This document shows, piece after piece, positions 1-11,510 of a DNA stretch of 55,118 nucleotides. Origin of the DNA: Porogramme epimiltina (taxonomy: Eukaryota > Basidiomycota > Agaricomycetes > Polyporales > Polyporaceae); NCBI GenBank assembly GCA_900155495.1, contig FTLJ01000475.1, forward strand, positions 1 through 55,118, written 5' to 3'. Numbering within the stretch: the stretch's first letter is position 1; each line of letters opens with the position of its first letter. The notes beneath the pieces were generated by a model, which was given only the letters and a program-made list of their open reading frames with translations, had not been told where the DNA came from and did no database searches. The position numbers and the translations under genes are program-made.

Positions 1-179
1 CCCCGTCTCCGCACGTCCCCCCCGCAAAGTCCGCTCCGCTCCTCGGCGCTCATTCCCTCCTGAGTAATCCCCACCCACCATCCCGTAAGCGCATCCCCCC
101 CATCACTTTCGCCCGCGACTTCTCCGATCGCTTACCGTTCCGTTAGCCTTAAGGTTTCCATCACTGCTGTGCCCCCAAC

Positions 180-694
180 ATGTGCTGCCTCGAAACGTGG
201 GTCCAGCCCTCCCGCTTCTTCTCTCCAGCCCAGACTCACGCCCTCCGATTCGCAGCGAAGGAACAAAGTACAGCTGTGGCGTGCGTCCCTCTCTGATAGC
301 CTTTCCCCGGCGCTCCGTCTCACCCTGACGTCACCTCTTCCCCAACCTTGCAGCACTACATCATCGTCAGTCCCTCCCACACTAGAGTTTGCCCCCCGCG
401 CCTGTACTGAACGCCCCCTTCCCTTTCCCAGACAAAGAAGCTCCGCAAGATCGACTGCGAGAACCAGTACTGCTACAACTCCCGCCGCCACCGCAACCCC
501 TGCTACGACTGCATGTGCGACCGCGTCCGTATCTCGCCTCCCCTTCGCCGTCGCGCGCCCGCTCGCTCACATCATCTTTTTCGCGCTCACAGTACTTCGG
601 CCCGGACGCCTCTGAGACCATCACGGAGACGAGCAAGGACTTCTGCCCGGAGTGCGCGCCCTACTTCGGCCACCCCAACCGCCGCCGCCGCTAG
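180..694 (+). CDS. Small Cys-rich protein, 82 aa, five micro-exons
   Basis: Exons are 180-196, 256-280, 354-365, 432-524 and 593-694, with introns of 59, 73, 66 and 68 nt that all begin GT and end AG. The joins keep frame and give 82 residues with ten cysteines (2, 3, 13, 27, 32, 42, 45, 47, 67, 70). The start MCCLETEGTKY, a CGHYI segment across the exon 2/3 join, an NPCYDCMCDR cluster and a CPEC pair make it look like a small metal-binding or disulfide protein. It resembles short fungal hypothetical proteins with a 'TxYxCGH...DC...C...FGP...C..C' layout, but I know no function. There is no signal peptide, so a cytosolic zinc-binding role is more likely than secretion; this is inference. It ends in an Arg-rich tail (HPNRRRR). 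No single open frame covers it, so ordinary ORF scanning misses it. Confidence 0.78.
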
Positions 695-2263
695 CGCCGC
701 CGTGTGTGCCACCACGCCGCGCCGTGCACCACCACCACCACCGCCGCCCGCCGCCGCCGTCCTCGCCCCGTCTCGCGCCCCGCATCCCGGTACCCTAATC
801 CTCGCCTATTGTGTCCGCCAATGTTCTCCGTGTCCGCCTTGTTGTCGCCGCCCCGTGTCCTGCATGCTGTGCCATCGCCGTCCCGCTCGCCCGCCCCGCT
901 TGCTGTCGACGACACCAAGTAATTAGCATACGTCCCCTCCCGCCATCCCCGTCCCCACCATCGTCGCCGTGTCCCGCTCACCATCGTCTCCCACACCCCA
1001 CACATCCGCGCGTTCCCCTGCATTACACCGCACGCCGCCCCGGACACCATCGTCGCCCCGTCCCCGAGCACATACGCACACGCACTGTGATTCGTCTCAT
1101 CGGTCTCCCCTCGCATAGCCGCGCCTGTTGTATCATACGTTTCTCCCACCACCTGCGCGCCCGCATACGTCTTTCTTATCGCCCTAATATTCGTATATAT
1201 TATATCTACCCTCCACACGCGCGCGCACCACCCTACGCGTACGCCCCCGCCCCGCCGCTGCGCGCGCGAGCCCCCTCGGACAACCTCCCGAGCCCCGTCC
1301 GCCCAAATCACAAGCCGCCCTACACTACTACTGCATACTCCTACCAAGTACGAGTAGTCCAGCACACACACTAGTACCCTCCGGCGCGGGGTCCGCGACG
1401 GCCCCCGCCGCCCCCTAAATAACATACATAGAAGTAGCAATGCTAATGCCTCTATCGAGCCTCGACCGCGCACGCAGATTCCGTGCGCGTGCCGGCGCGT
1501 CCTCCCCGCAGAGTCCTGGAGTCCTCCGGGCCCATGGCCGCGCTAGACCGGGACGTAGTGCACGTACGGGCGCCCTAAGCCGTTTGAGGGGACCTCGTCT
1601 GCGCGCCAGAACCCCCCCACACCCCCTGGCTGCGCATAACCTGCGCTAACGGCGCACAAGCGCGTCCAGAACGCCCGGGGTTGGGATGACGTCCGTCGGG
1701 GCGTCATATGCGTCCATGCGCGCGTGTCTGGTGGCTGACGGCCCACCCCTTTTCTTTCGTGGGGCATCGGCCCCTCCCTCTTCGCCTCGGCGATGAAACG
1801 GGGTGGCGGACGTCGTCGACGTCGCGGCTCGCGAGGGCGCCCCGCGGGGCCGCACCGCTCGTTGGCATGCCACAAGCACTGTGGCACGTACGGCGTTCAC
1901 GAAAACGTCGCGGATCGGGGCCGCCGCTGATCGACGTGCGCCGGCCAAGCTCACAACTCACAAGTGCTGGCCAGCGACGCACGTGCTTGGATTTCTTCTA
2001 AGTAGGGCGCGTCTTGCGACTCGCGAGCGGACATGTACCAAACGTGAACGCATGACGCGCTGCGCTGTGCCGCACGTCTCCCCACCTCATTGATGGACGT
2101 TCATACGTCTAAAACCACATAAAGCTAGATCGTACACCGCAATTATAAGATCGGACCCTACCAAACATCGGCCCCACCCTAGCACCTTGTGAGTTAACAA
2201 GCCCGCGCCCGCCCACCGAGCGTGCGGCGCACGGCGTCCCCGCAGCCGGCCACCGAGCTCCGG
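695..2263. other. Intergenic, no gene recognised
   Basis: C-rich and low in complexity, with TC/CA runs up to about 1400, then mixed sequence. Open frames here (for example 1473-691 on the minus strand) are low-complexity and show no family motif or splice-supported extension. It lies between the 3' ends of two convergent genes, so it should hold both 3' UTRs. Confidence 0.5.
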
Positions 2264-4415
2264 TCACCACTTGACCGCGAGCCCCACCACCTCGCTCTCC
2301 ACGGCCCTATACTGCGTCCTGAACAGCCGCGCGCGCCGCCCCTCCGCCTCCGCGTCCAGCGCCGCGCCCCACGCGTCCGGCTTCACCGCCGCCCGCGTCA
2401 TCTCCCCCAGCACGCGCGCCGCGAGCGCGTCCGCCTCCGCGTGCACCCCGAGCGACGGCGCCGCCACCACCCCGCCGCCCACGCCGCCTCCCGTCTCCGC
2501 CTCCGCGGGCGGGGTCGGCGGCGGGCTCGGCAGCGCGCGCCAGTACGCCGCCTCGACCGTGCGCGTCCACTCGCGGTCGCCCCACTTCGCCTCGAGCGGC
2601 GGCGCCGCGGGCGCCGGCGCGAGCACGGGCTCCTCCACGCCCAGGCGGACGCCGCTCCCCGCCCAGTCGCGCGCGAAGCCCTCCGCGTCCGCGAGCGCGC
2701 CGCCGCTCGCGGACGAGGGCGGTGGGGGCCGGAGCTGGCCCCCGCCGTTCACGCACCCGCCCGGGCACGCCATGACCTCGACGTAGTCGTACCCCTCCTT
2801 CTCCTTCTCCCCTGCGGCGGAGGCAGAGGCGGAGCCGTCCTTGCCCCTGCGCACGACGCGCGCGCGCGCCCCCGCGGCGAGCCGCCCGGCGGCGCCGCGG
2901 CCGACCTGCACGCCGGCGTCGCGGCCGACCTTGCGCACGACGTTCTGGAGGTTGCGGAAGCCGTAGCAGCGCGCGCCGCGGAAGAGCACGGCGCCCGTGG
3001 CGCGGTGCGCGAGCGTGTGCTCCTCGTAGTCGGCGCCGCGGATCGTGCGCGTTGTGTGCGTGAGCGCGGTGGAGTCGGGGGAGGCCGCGGCGAGCGCGGC
3101 GATGAGCGTGTGCAGGTACGAGCCGGAGCTCGTGCCGGGGTGCGAGAGGAGCTCGGGGAGCGCGTCGGCGTGCGAGGAGGGGGAGGGGGAGGGGGAGGGG
3201 AAGAGGTGCGGGACGTTCTCGTCGGGGACGGGGACGGAGAGGTCCCAGCCCTTCTCGTGCATGAGGAGCTGTAGCTCGCCCGTCGTGATCACGCAGTCGA
3301 CGTCGCGCGTCGCGTACGCGTCGTTGTAGAAGTCCTGGCGCGACGCCTCTAGTTTCTTATCGTAGCAGGGCATCACCGTGACGTGGTAGATCTGATCCGG
3401 GCTACAGGGTGTGCGCGCGCGAGTGGGGTCAAAGGAGGACGGGTGGGAGAAAGAGGTGATCAGCGTCGTAAAACTAGGGAACGGGAGCGCGATAGGAAGG
3501 TGCGCACGTCTTTCCCTGCTTGGCACCTAGCCACTCTTTCACTAGCGTCCCCATGACCTGCTGGGGGCTCTTGGTCCGGCTGATGAACGGGAGCATCTCC
3601 GCGTGCGTCTTTTCGGCGTAACAGACCCATCCAGGACATGCACTTGCGAGCATCGGGAGCTTGCCTTCACTGCCACTCGCCTTGCGCTCGTTGAACTCCT
3701 TCACGTGCTCCAAGAGGGATATGTGCCGCGCAAAGGTGGTGTCGTAGACTTGCGTGAAGCCGAGGACGTCCCGACAGAAAACGCTCACCCGCCGCAGGAC
3801 CTGGAGCAGGCTGACATTCTGGGAGGAGCTGGAGGAGACGGATGCGGCGAGAGAGGCCAAAGATTGGGGTGCGATGGAGATGATAGGAACTCTGTAGTGA
3901 CACGACGGAGGAGCAGGGTTGTTCTCGAGGAAGTTGAGCACTTCAGCGTGGGATTGCATGGTGATGAGGACCGACTCGGCGGAGGTGATGCAGCCGCTGC
4001 ATCGGGCGTTGGACGAGCACTAGTACAAGCATGTGATGGGTGCGCACCTGCATGCCAGACAGTCATTCAGACTAATTTCAGCCGTCGTAAGCTTCTGCTT
4101 CGTGCCTGCAGATGGTCCCGTGGTTGTGCCGCCGTTGGAAACCTCGAAGTATGACCCAGTCGAGTCGACCTGTATTTGGGTCTATTTTCCTAGCGTAAAG
4201 ACAGAAGTTCAAAGCACAGGAAGTCGGCAGTACTTACAGCTGCTGCACCGGGATCCTGAGGCTCAGGTTGGTTCGTTTGCTCGACGGGTTTGATGCATGC
4301 TTGGGATGGGGTAATGAAGTCGTTTAGGTCGGTCAACGTCTGTGTTTCAATGTCAAACGTTTGCCTGCAGGTAGGCGGGGTACAACAGACGCACCAAGGC
4401 TCCTGAGAATGCCAT
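2264..4415 (-). CDS. NAR1: Cytosolic iron-sulfur assembly factor Nar1
   Basis: Nar1 is an iron-only-hydrogenase-like Fe-S protein of the cytosolic iron-sulfur assembly (CIA) machinery, passing clusters to cytosolic and nuclear apoproteins. Exons on the minus strand: 4415-4395, 4339-4238, 4181-4048, 3996-3508 and 3401-2264, joining in frame to 627 residues. The start MAFSGALTLTDLNDF is typical of the family and spans a first exon of only 21 nt. Cluster ligands are visible: the Cys of the SQACIKP segment, DCLACSGC (across the exon 3/4 join), ACPGWVC, MPCYDKK and MACPGGC. The protein is somewhat longer than usual for fungi because of low-complexity inserts, including a Ser-Pro run encoded by a GA-rich tract near 3175-3203. 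The frame is intact, and the join logic and family match are very strong. Confidence 0.95.
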
Positions 4416-4499
4416 GCTGGCGCAGGATGCAGCGAGAGGGGTTCGGAGGAGCGTTTAAAAGACATTTTGGTGGAGACGAGACTGACTCCCCAGACTGCC

Positions 4500-4592
4500 T
4501 GACAAAGATCTCGATCAGTCCAGAGCCACGCTTACCGGTCTCCGGGAGATGCCGGACCTCTCCTGAGAGCTTGTTTCGTGACGTTTAGCGCC
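4500..4592 (+). pseudogene. Possible relic of an HMG-gene 3' end
   Basis: About 90 nt ending in GACGTTTAG encode a short tail (SPEPRLPVSG...FRDV, stop) resembling the last codons of the HMG-box gene at 6210-7163 (EPRFLHFGG...WFADV, stop). The same piece, linked to the SDR 3' flank, recurs inverted at about 15640-15705. The match is short and was judged by eye. Confidence 0.3.
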
Positions 4593-4700
4593 AGCTACTA
4601 CGGCTTTCCTTGAACCCGCTTATGAGACCACAGCTTGTTATCCTGCCTATGAAATGTGCGTTCATTGACAACTTGTACATGTCCGAAACCCCCGTCGGCT

Positions 4701-5538
4701 TCACCAGGGCACTTGCTTCATTTCGCCCTCAACAAACTCCCAGTATGTGCCGCCCTCATACGTCTGCTCGTCATCCAACATCAACCTCACCGCCGCCTCC
4801 GCTCCCTCCTTCGGCGACTTTCCCATCGCATAGAATCCGGTGAAGGCCGTCTTCAGCACGCCGGGCTGATATACGTAGTACCGGATGCGCGGCTTCCCAG
4901 ACGGGTCAACCCCTGCGGCAACCCGATCATTCTCCGCGACCTGCATGTGCACGGTGAACCCGTTCATTCCGATCTTGCTCGCCCCGTAGGGAGGAGTACG
5001 TCCCATCTTCTTCGTCAGGGCGTTGTGCATGCTCCCTAGCCCGGACGTCACGTTGATGACCTTGGGGTCCGCCGACTTGTATAGGAGCGGGAGGAATGCA
5101 TGTGTGACGACCGCGACGGAAGTGAGGTTCACGCTTAGCACGTCGGTGTATGTCTGACGGACGTCTGCCAGGTCACCCTGCGGCGGTCCCCGAAGGATTC
5201 CGGCGTTGTTGACTAGGACTACACAAACCCGTTTCAATCTACAAACAGTAGGGTTGAAGGCCTATCCACGACTCACCATCCAGCCGTCCATACGTATCTT
5301 CCACATGCTTCGCCGCTGCCGCGATTTGCTCGTCGTTCGTTACTTCAAGCTGTACCAGATCGACCTTGGCTGTCACCCCAGCATCCTTTAACTTTCGAAG
5401 GGCTTCTTTACCGGCGTCGAGGTTGCGGCTGCATAGAATGTACGTTGAGGCGGGATCCCGGAGGGCGGCGACCTGGATTATAGAAAATCCCAGGCCTTGG
5501 TTTGCCCCGGTGCAGAGAACGATCTTAGAAAGCGCCAT
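4701..5538 (-). CDS. Short-chain dehydrogenase/reductase (SDR)
   Basis: Classical NAD(P)-dependent SDR; the substrate cannot be told from sequence. Two exons, 5538-5277 and 5218-4701, separated by a 58-nt GT-AG intron, give 259 residues, normal for the family. The Rossmann glycine motif TGANQGLG sits near residue 10. NNAG lies at the exon join region, a serine in VTSG is the likely catalytic Ser, and PYGASK supplies the YxxxK pair. It resembles fungal carbonyl-reductase-like SDRs. The gene is divergent from the HMG-box gene, with about 670 nt between their starts. A broken and inverted copy of exon 2 lies at about 15007-15519. The acceptor was chosen at TGTAG before the VLVNNAG codons because it keeps frame. 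Confidence 0.9.
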
Positions 5539-6209
5539 GAGGGGTAGAGTTGTGTATGGTGGTACTGTGTGTTGTCACATTCGCCTCGCCCGTGCACCCC
5601 TACTTATACTCGCCATGTCTTGTAGATGCTGGCCCTCAAACATTGTGCGTACCCAAGATCGAGTACAGCATCCCTGCACACGTCGAAGGGACTGCTACGC
5701 CCAAATGTCCGACACGACATGAAACTTCGGCGTTCTAGGTGGATCTTTGCTCGGACTGGAAGTCCTGAGGCCTGATGCCCCGACTGAGAGCTCTGTTATA
5801 CTAGGTTTCAGCAGCCCGTGGGCGGAGAAAAGGTGGGTCGCGGCTTCGAAGTGGGTCACGAACTGAAGCCGGATACCTTGCTCGCAGCATCCCCTGCAAG
5901 CGCCATGCAAGACTATTAGCTCCACCGCCACCGTTGGCCACAATATTGTGTGCCGTGTGCCGTGTGGTTCAATCATTCGGCACGCTAGGCACTCAAACTT
6001 GATCACATCTAGAGAATAAAGGACACAGCTGCGCCGTAGTATCGCTCAACAAGTTACCAGAACCGTTCGTCAGTCTGCACTGTGGCGTCACCACGAGGGT
6101 CTTCCTCAATACCGCATCAGCGTCTGATACCACTTCGTCTTACCGTGGTTAGGACCGCCACCTCAAAAACCTCACCAGCGTCCCTGCAATAACTCCTGCC
6201 CTCTTCGAT
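5539..6209. other. Divergent intergenic region, SDR and HMG genes
   Basis: About 670 nt between two divergently oriented start codons, so it should hold both promoters. I see no gene, repeat or clear TATA box. The second copy of the block has no counterpart of this stretch. Confidence 0.5.
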
Positions 6210-7163
6210 ATGCCGAAGCTTAACCTCCATCGCAATCGAGCCAAGACTCCCACTAAAGCAACACGCCGGACCCGTCCAAAGGATGCAATTTTAGGAGGGC
6301 GACTCACGGGCTATAGTGTCTTTCTGAGAGTATTTCACTACAAACTGTGCCAAGACGCGTCACATAAAAAGGTCAAAATCGCTAAGCCTCCTCTCACATT
6401 TCTTAGCCGATACATTGGGGAGGCATGGAAAGCAGCAGATCCCAAAACTAAAGCGCTCTTCACCGAGATCGCACTTACCATGAACCAACGTCTCAGTTTC
6501 TCCGATGCTCGCCCATACGAAGCAGAACACGACCATCCCAATTCCATGGTATTCAAATTCCTCAGAATATCTCCCGCCACATATGAACCGCTCACTACTC
6601 ATCCTGTGCAGCCGCCGACCATGACGACGGCACCACCTACCACTACCGTGTCTTCCACCCTCGACCGCCAGCAAGCTACAGGGTCCACTCAGACGAGTTC
6701 GCGGTACGCCCCGCCACGGAGCATCTCATCCAAGTGCTTTCCCGCCACCACAGAACCTGGCGATAGCATAGCATCCGCTACCACCGGCGAGGCCCAGGCG
6801 AGCACCACCATACCACCCCTTCGGAGTAATCACAGGTCAGCAACCCTATCGTCCCTTGACCTCGCTCTTGGGCCACCCGCGGAAGGACCGCAATATAGCA
6901 ACATGATATACGGATCGACAAACCCGCCACCTATTCAGGCGCAGGAACTGGAACCAGGCTTCGCACCAGCCCCAGCGCTGTCCTCGAACTTTCAGGGGCT
7001 CCCGGGTCCTGATCCCTCTGCAGAATATCCCATCCCTGACATGCCGGGATATGCGGCGGAAGCCGGAGACTCGTTAGCGGGGTTTGAGGACATAGAACCT
7101 AGGTTCCTGCACTTTGGTGGTGAGGAGGGGCTTTCCGGAGGGTTGTGGTTCGCTGACGTTTAA
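6210..7163 (+). CDS. HMG-box-like DNA-binding protein
   Basis: Single-exon frame of 317 residues from ATG at 6210. Residues about 33-95 look like an HMG-box: an aromatic-rich first helix (GYSVFLRVFHYKL), a Lys/Pro stretch, then LSRYIGEAWKAADPKTKALF, the usual helix-2/3 layout with the conserved Trp and Lys. The N-terminus is strongly basic, which suits DNA binding in the nucleus. The rest is Pro/Ser/Thr-rich and probably disordered, as in fungal HMG regulators. It could be a mating-type-like or developmental HMG factor, but nothing here proves that. It lies inside the duplicated block, yet the second copy keeps only its last 75 or so nt (about 15740-15816). The box is divergent, so confidence in the family is moderate. 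Confidence 0.65.
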   Translation: MPKLNLHRNRAKTPTKATRRTRPKDAILGGRLTGYSVFLRVFHYKLCQDASHKKVKIAKPPLTFLSRYIGEAWKAADPKTKALFTEIALTMNQRLSFSDARPYEAEHDHPNSMVFKFLRISPATYEPLTTHPVQPPTMTTAPPTTTVSSTLDRQQATGSTQTSSRYAPPRSISSKCFPATTEPGDSIASATTGEAQASTTIPPLRSNHRSATLSSLDLALGPPAEGPQYSNMIYGSTNPPPIQAQELEPGFAPAPALSSNFQGLPGPDPSAEYPIPDMPGYAAEAGDSLAGFEDIEPRFLHFGGEEGLSGGLWFADV

Positions 7164-7665
7164 CATAAATATTGAAGGCGTAATGATGATTGTATGAGTA
7201 TAGATAGACAATGTTATGTTGTTCTTGCCCATTTTGTTTCGTCCCAACTTTTGGGTGATGTAACGGCGTGGTGTCCAGAGCATATAATACATTGCCAAGC
7301 CGGTATGGCAACTTCCACAGATCACCCCCACTCTAATATCCTTGTACACTGTCTCAATACGCGCTACCAGGGAGAAGGGGAAGGGGCATAGGCGATCATA
7401 AGGGCATAGCTACATGTGTGAGCATATGGAGCATAATTGGTAGCGCGGGCGGAGGAGTTGTAGTATGGGGGGAGGTAGACTATAAGGGAATGGAATTGAC
7501 TGTTGCTATAGATAGTGCGACCGGCTAACGTCTCGATGAAGTACAGTTGAGAGGAGTGGCAATAATAACGTAGTGGGGCAGAAACCGTGTTAAACAAGTT
7601 TTACCAAAGCGAGGATAGGACGAGGACCCAACGCATGTGGCGTTAGCCAGGACGTCGTCGTAAGT

Positions 7666-10152
7666 TCACAGCTGACGGCTGAGGGCCGGCGGAGTGCTCT
7701 TGGAGACGGACATGGCACGCTTGCGCACCATACTCTCCTTGTCCCACCTCAATATCTTCAGGGCCCGATGAATCACCCCATTCGAAGACGCAGCGCAAGG
7801 CGGAGATGTCAGCAAAAAGTCATCGGGGAATATCGTCATTATCTCATACGGATCCCTCTGTGGGGACGAGTCGAATGGGTCCTCGAACCCGTGCGATAGG
7901 TGCATATCCGAGCGGATTTGGGCGAGCTGCCGAAGCTCAGGGTGCGACGTCGTGCGGCTCCGTGCGCCGGACGAGGAGGCCATCTGGAGCGGGGTGACGG
8001 AAGTCTCGGACACGTTCGCGAACTTGGTGAGGTGTATTGAACGCGGTGCTTTGTCGTCACGGCTCTTCCCCTTGGTTTCGGTCGGGGTTGCAGTGCCGTA
8101 CCCTTTCATCGTGGCTGCGCGGCCTCGGCTTCCCAACCGAATTCTTGCGCCGCAATAGCACGACGGAATCGGGATGGAGTGATCGTCTAAGCCTGGAACA
8201 AAGCTAGCTTCGGAGTTGCGCATGTACCCGTAGTCACTTTCTGCGTCCAGATCGCAAGGTTCGTTGGTCCGCTTCCACCTAATTATCGGTCGTAGGGACG
8301 GGCTGCGGGAACCAGCGAAGTCACTCTTGGTGTCTGGAGGTGTGACCTTGCCATCTGAGAGCGCCCCGACAACGATCGAAGTACGGGTCGGGATAGATGG
8401 AAGGGGCCTCTCTCGTACGAGCAACGAAGGATTGAACTTGAAGGGGCTGTCGTGTTCACTTACGTCTCCACCTGAGCTCTCCGCGCTCGAATCTTCAAAA
8501 GAAGCCACTGGCTTCCCCTTGGCTGTCGCCTGATCGGGGAAAGTGCTCCCGATAGCGGTGGCCAAGCCCTCGACGTCCAAGTAGGTCACGACGGAAACTC
8601 GCTCTAAGGGCTGGTACAGGGGTTCCATAGGTTCGCCGAAGCTCTTCGCTGGGGAAAGATTGGGTGAGCCTGTAACATCTGTGTACTGTGAGTAGAAGCT
8701 AGCAGAAGAAGCTCGACAGCGAATTCCACACCACGGCCCGGGCCACCTCCATCGCCTGATTGGGCTGGTGGACATCAGGCCCGTGAACTCTTCGGAGCTG
8801 GGCGCACGCGCGTGGGACGTTACGGAGGCTTCTAACGACCTGGTCCTCTTTGCGGCTCTTTGGTGCGAGCTCGACGTCATGAATAGGGCTGGACTGGGCG
8901 GTACGCACGGCGATGGGGAAGGCGAAGTGGCCTCAGGCGTCGGCTGCACGAATGGCACCACAGAGCTAGACGAAGTCGGCGGTGTCCTGTGTGACTTCGC
9001 CAGTTGCACGGCTGCGCCCGGTAGCGCAGTAGAGGGTCTAGGCGTCGCAGGCCGAGTTACGTCCGTAACGGTAGCGTTCGACAGGTCGAGTAATATAGAG
9101 CTCGCAGGAGAGGCGCACCGAGAGTTGGACTCCCGAGGCGGTTCTTCATGAGGCGGTGGCGTCGACAACGCGGAGGACGCTGACTGCCTGCTTTCCTGAC
9201 GGACCTGCGGACGAGTGAGTTCGGTTTATCAGATAGATACTGGTCGGGAAGAATTTGCTTGCCGTAGAGGCGAAATCAGAAGCCTTGCATTCACGGGCCC
9301 TCGGAGCTTCTCCACTAGCCTCGTGTTCTGTGACTTTTAGGGTCCAGATGTTGGTTACAGGGCGATTATCCGAATCCGGGTGGTTGCGGGTCCCGTCTCT
9401 GCTCCTCCACAAATCTGAATCCGCGGGAGAGGGTCGTGGGTGTGCTTTCTTGTAGTCCTCCACATACTGATTGTTCAAAGTCATGAGCATGTGTTAACGG
9501 AGAAGAGCATGCAGAAACTCACTTGTGTATACCTCTCCCGCATGGTGCCTTCCTTCTCGTAGTTGCGGTTTCTGATTTTATCTCTCTTGTCGCGCCACTT
9601 TGCAGTGAGTTGAGCGTAGCGCTCCGTCTTGTATAAGTTACGCGCGATTGTGTTATGAGTGTCCATATGAGAACCCGTGGTAGTAGTCAAGAGCGCTACT
9701 CCCGTATCAGTGTCTGCGCTGGGTGCGACGTCCTCCATGTGCTTCATGGCGTCCTGAGAGAAGGACGAGCTCCAGCCGCATGGCGTGGTCGTGCACTTGA
9801 CGGCGACGTCGACGCGCTTGGTGCGAGGAGTTTGGGCGGTCGCGCGGGGTGGTCGGCCGCCATACGGCTCACCGTGGTCAATGCGACGCGCGATGCTACT
9901 ACTCGGGGTACCCTTGCTGATGTCGACGGCGTCGGCAGGACCAACAGTGGACGGGGGATTCTTTACCGCGTCGGCCCAGTCAAGGATTTTAGGAAGCGTG
10001 TTGTCCTTCATGTGCTGCTTCACCTGGTCCCGGCCTATCCGCTCTTGCGCAGTGCCAGGTTGCAGCGAGGACAGCCAATCCAGGAAATCGAGGTCGGGGC
10101 TTACGTCCTTGCAGATGGAACTCGCCGCCGGGTGGTGGGAGATTTCATGCAT
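7666..10152 (-). CDS. P-A, Ser/Thr/Pro-rich protein of unknown function
   Basis: Not recognised. Exons 10152-9523, 9466-9263 and 9204-7666 join in frame to 790 residues. The protein is mostly low-complexity Ser/Thr/Pro/Arg sequence without membrane spans or signal peptide. Its best conserved segment relative to P-B is ESDYGYM(R)xSEASFVPGLDDHSIPIPS, about 60% along, and it ends in a basic RKRAMSVSKSTPP tail. That substitutions between the copies largely preserve frame argues for real coding. The second intron begins GCAAGC where P-B has GTGAGT, so it would be a GC-AG intron. Upstream in-frame sequence homologous to P-B is interrupted by a TAA next to 10155, so the likely start is the ATG at 10152. 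P-A lacks a stretch that is a separate exon in P-B. Confidence 0.6.
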
Positions 10153-10480
10153 GCTTAAGGGCGGGTTAGCGCACCTATAGGTAGCAAACGACGACGTTTC
10201 GGTGCTAGGTCGTCAAAAGGCGGCTGGAATGGTGATGTGGCGATGGAGGTAGGGGTCTGAGGGGAAGGAAACATGCTCGAGCGCGAGTGACTGGGGCGAG
10301 TCGCGGGTGTATATGACGCCACCTAGCTTGTCGGCGCCCGCACCGCCCCATTTCTCGCCGACAACGTATGGTGATGGTATCCGGCTTAGATATCCTGGAG
10401 TCTGTGGCTGGGAAGTTCCATGGAAATCCGTCAGCATAGTAAATGGCAGGATAGGGATATCTGGCATGGTCGTCGCCACA
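10153..10480 (-). pseudogene. Decayed 5' extension of P-A
   Basis: This stretch matches the N-terminal coding part of P-B (WNFPVTDSRIS, SHSRSSIFPSPQT and RRRLLPIG segments). The matching reading frame shifts between these segments, lacks about 140 nt present in P-B, and meets a stop just before the ATG at 10152. An unrelated frame (10479-10213) is open but is not the frame shared with P-B. It is read as the eroded 5' part of the gene, now possibly 5' UTR. Confidence 0.5.
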
Positions 10481-10847
10481 CTAGCTAGAGTGCCGTGCTA
10501 TTACAACTGTAGGATCAGTCGCGTTACAGCACGCTCTAGGCTAGAGAAGGGAGGGAAGGGAAAGAATCGCCACGATAGAGGAGATATCTAGAATTATGAG
10601 GGGACAAGAGGCACCCGAAGCTCGTCATATTAAGATCACTCAGACTGAGACGCACAGCCACATCGACGCACTGACAGAGTTTGTCTGTGTGAACCCACGA
10701 TCGGGTATAGCAATAAAATCGACCGGGACCGGCTGAAGCGATACGGACTGACATGGGCGGATATCTGATGGTACTGGGACACTTACGCTCGTTCATAGCT
10801 GCTGTCGGGCGCGCCACTGGGATCTCCTCGGCGGTCGTGATGATACA

Positions 10848-11510
10848 TTACACCCGCCTGGCTAGGGAGAACGCAGTGGCGAGGTTTATGTGCACGTGTG
10901 AGGATGCCTTGTCAGTGACGTGAATGTCTAGAGGTAACTGGCACCTGAATGCGCCGCGGTCGCATACCGGCGCCGCACAAAGGGCCCTCAGGCGGCCCGT
11001 CGAAGGCGATGCGATACAGCATTAGAAACTTGACGGAACCTGGGTTTATTGTCAACTTCGTATGATGTCCCTCGTTGCCATCCGCGAATGTACACAAATG
11101 GATAACATACCATTTCATGAACAGTCCAACTGAAGTCGTTCGACTCGAATATGCAGGAGGGGGGTCAACTGCCTCAGCAATATGACCGCCACCGTGAGCT
11201 GGGCCAGATTTGCAGGGTGCCGCGATTGGGGCGTCAAAGGCTCGCTGAGGATCTCTGCAGGGGGTTCGTACGTGATAGGTGTGAGAGCCTGTCGCAGCCG
11301 ACGGAGGACATCGCAGAGCGCCTCACGGCGGATGGAGGGAAAGACGGCGCGTCGCCCCTGGGAATACGGTGCACAGCAGACACGAGACTTGAGGTTATCA
11401 GCTGGTTGCAAGTCGATAGACCAGGAAGTTTGAAACTCCGCTGACTTGGCGCCTACGAATGTCACTTCCTGTCTGTTTCCCGGGCCTAGTGCAAATCGGC
11501 GAAGTCGCAC
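10848..11510 (-). pseudogene. Q-A, conserved exon remnants of an unknown gene
   Basis: Not recognised. The segment QGR(R/H)AVFPSI...LTPIT(Y/F)E is shared with Q-B, including a 3-nt gap that leaves frame intact, which suggests past coding. Further on, both copies keep a GTATGT donor after a conserved AY(S/L)SRT...GL(F/S)M codon run, and both end with a VHINL... segment and TAA at 10848-10850. In copy A, gaps that are not multiples of three fall between these blocks, so the gene is probably broken here. The exon structure was not solved. Confidence 0.3.

Noticed and set aside
691..1473. 260-codon minus-strand open frame
   Set aside because: Arg/Gly-rich translation of low-complexity C-rich DNA; no motif, no splice logic.
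2222..3274. 350-codon plus-strand frame inside NAR1
   Set aside because: Shadow of the NAR1 coding frame; His/Arg/Ala-rich, no domain.
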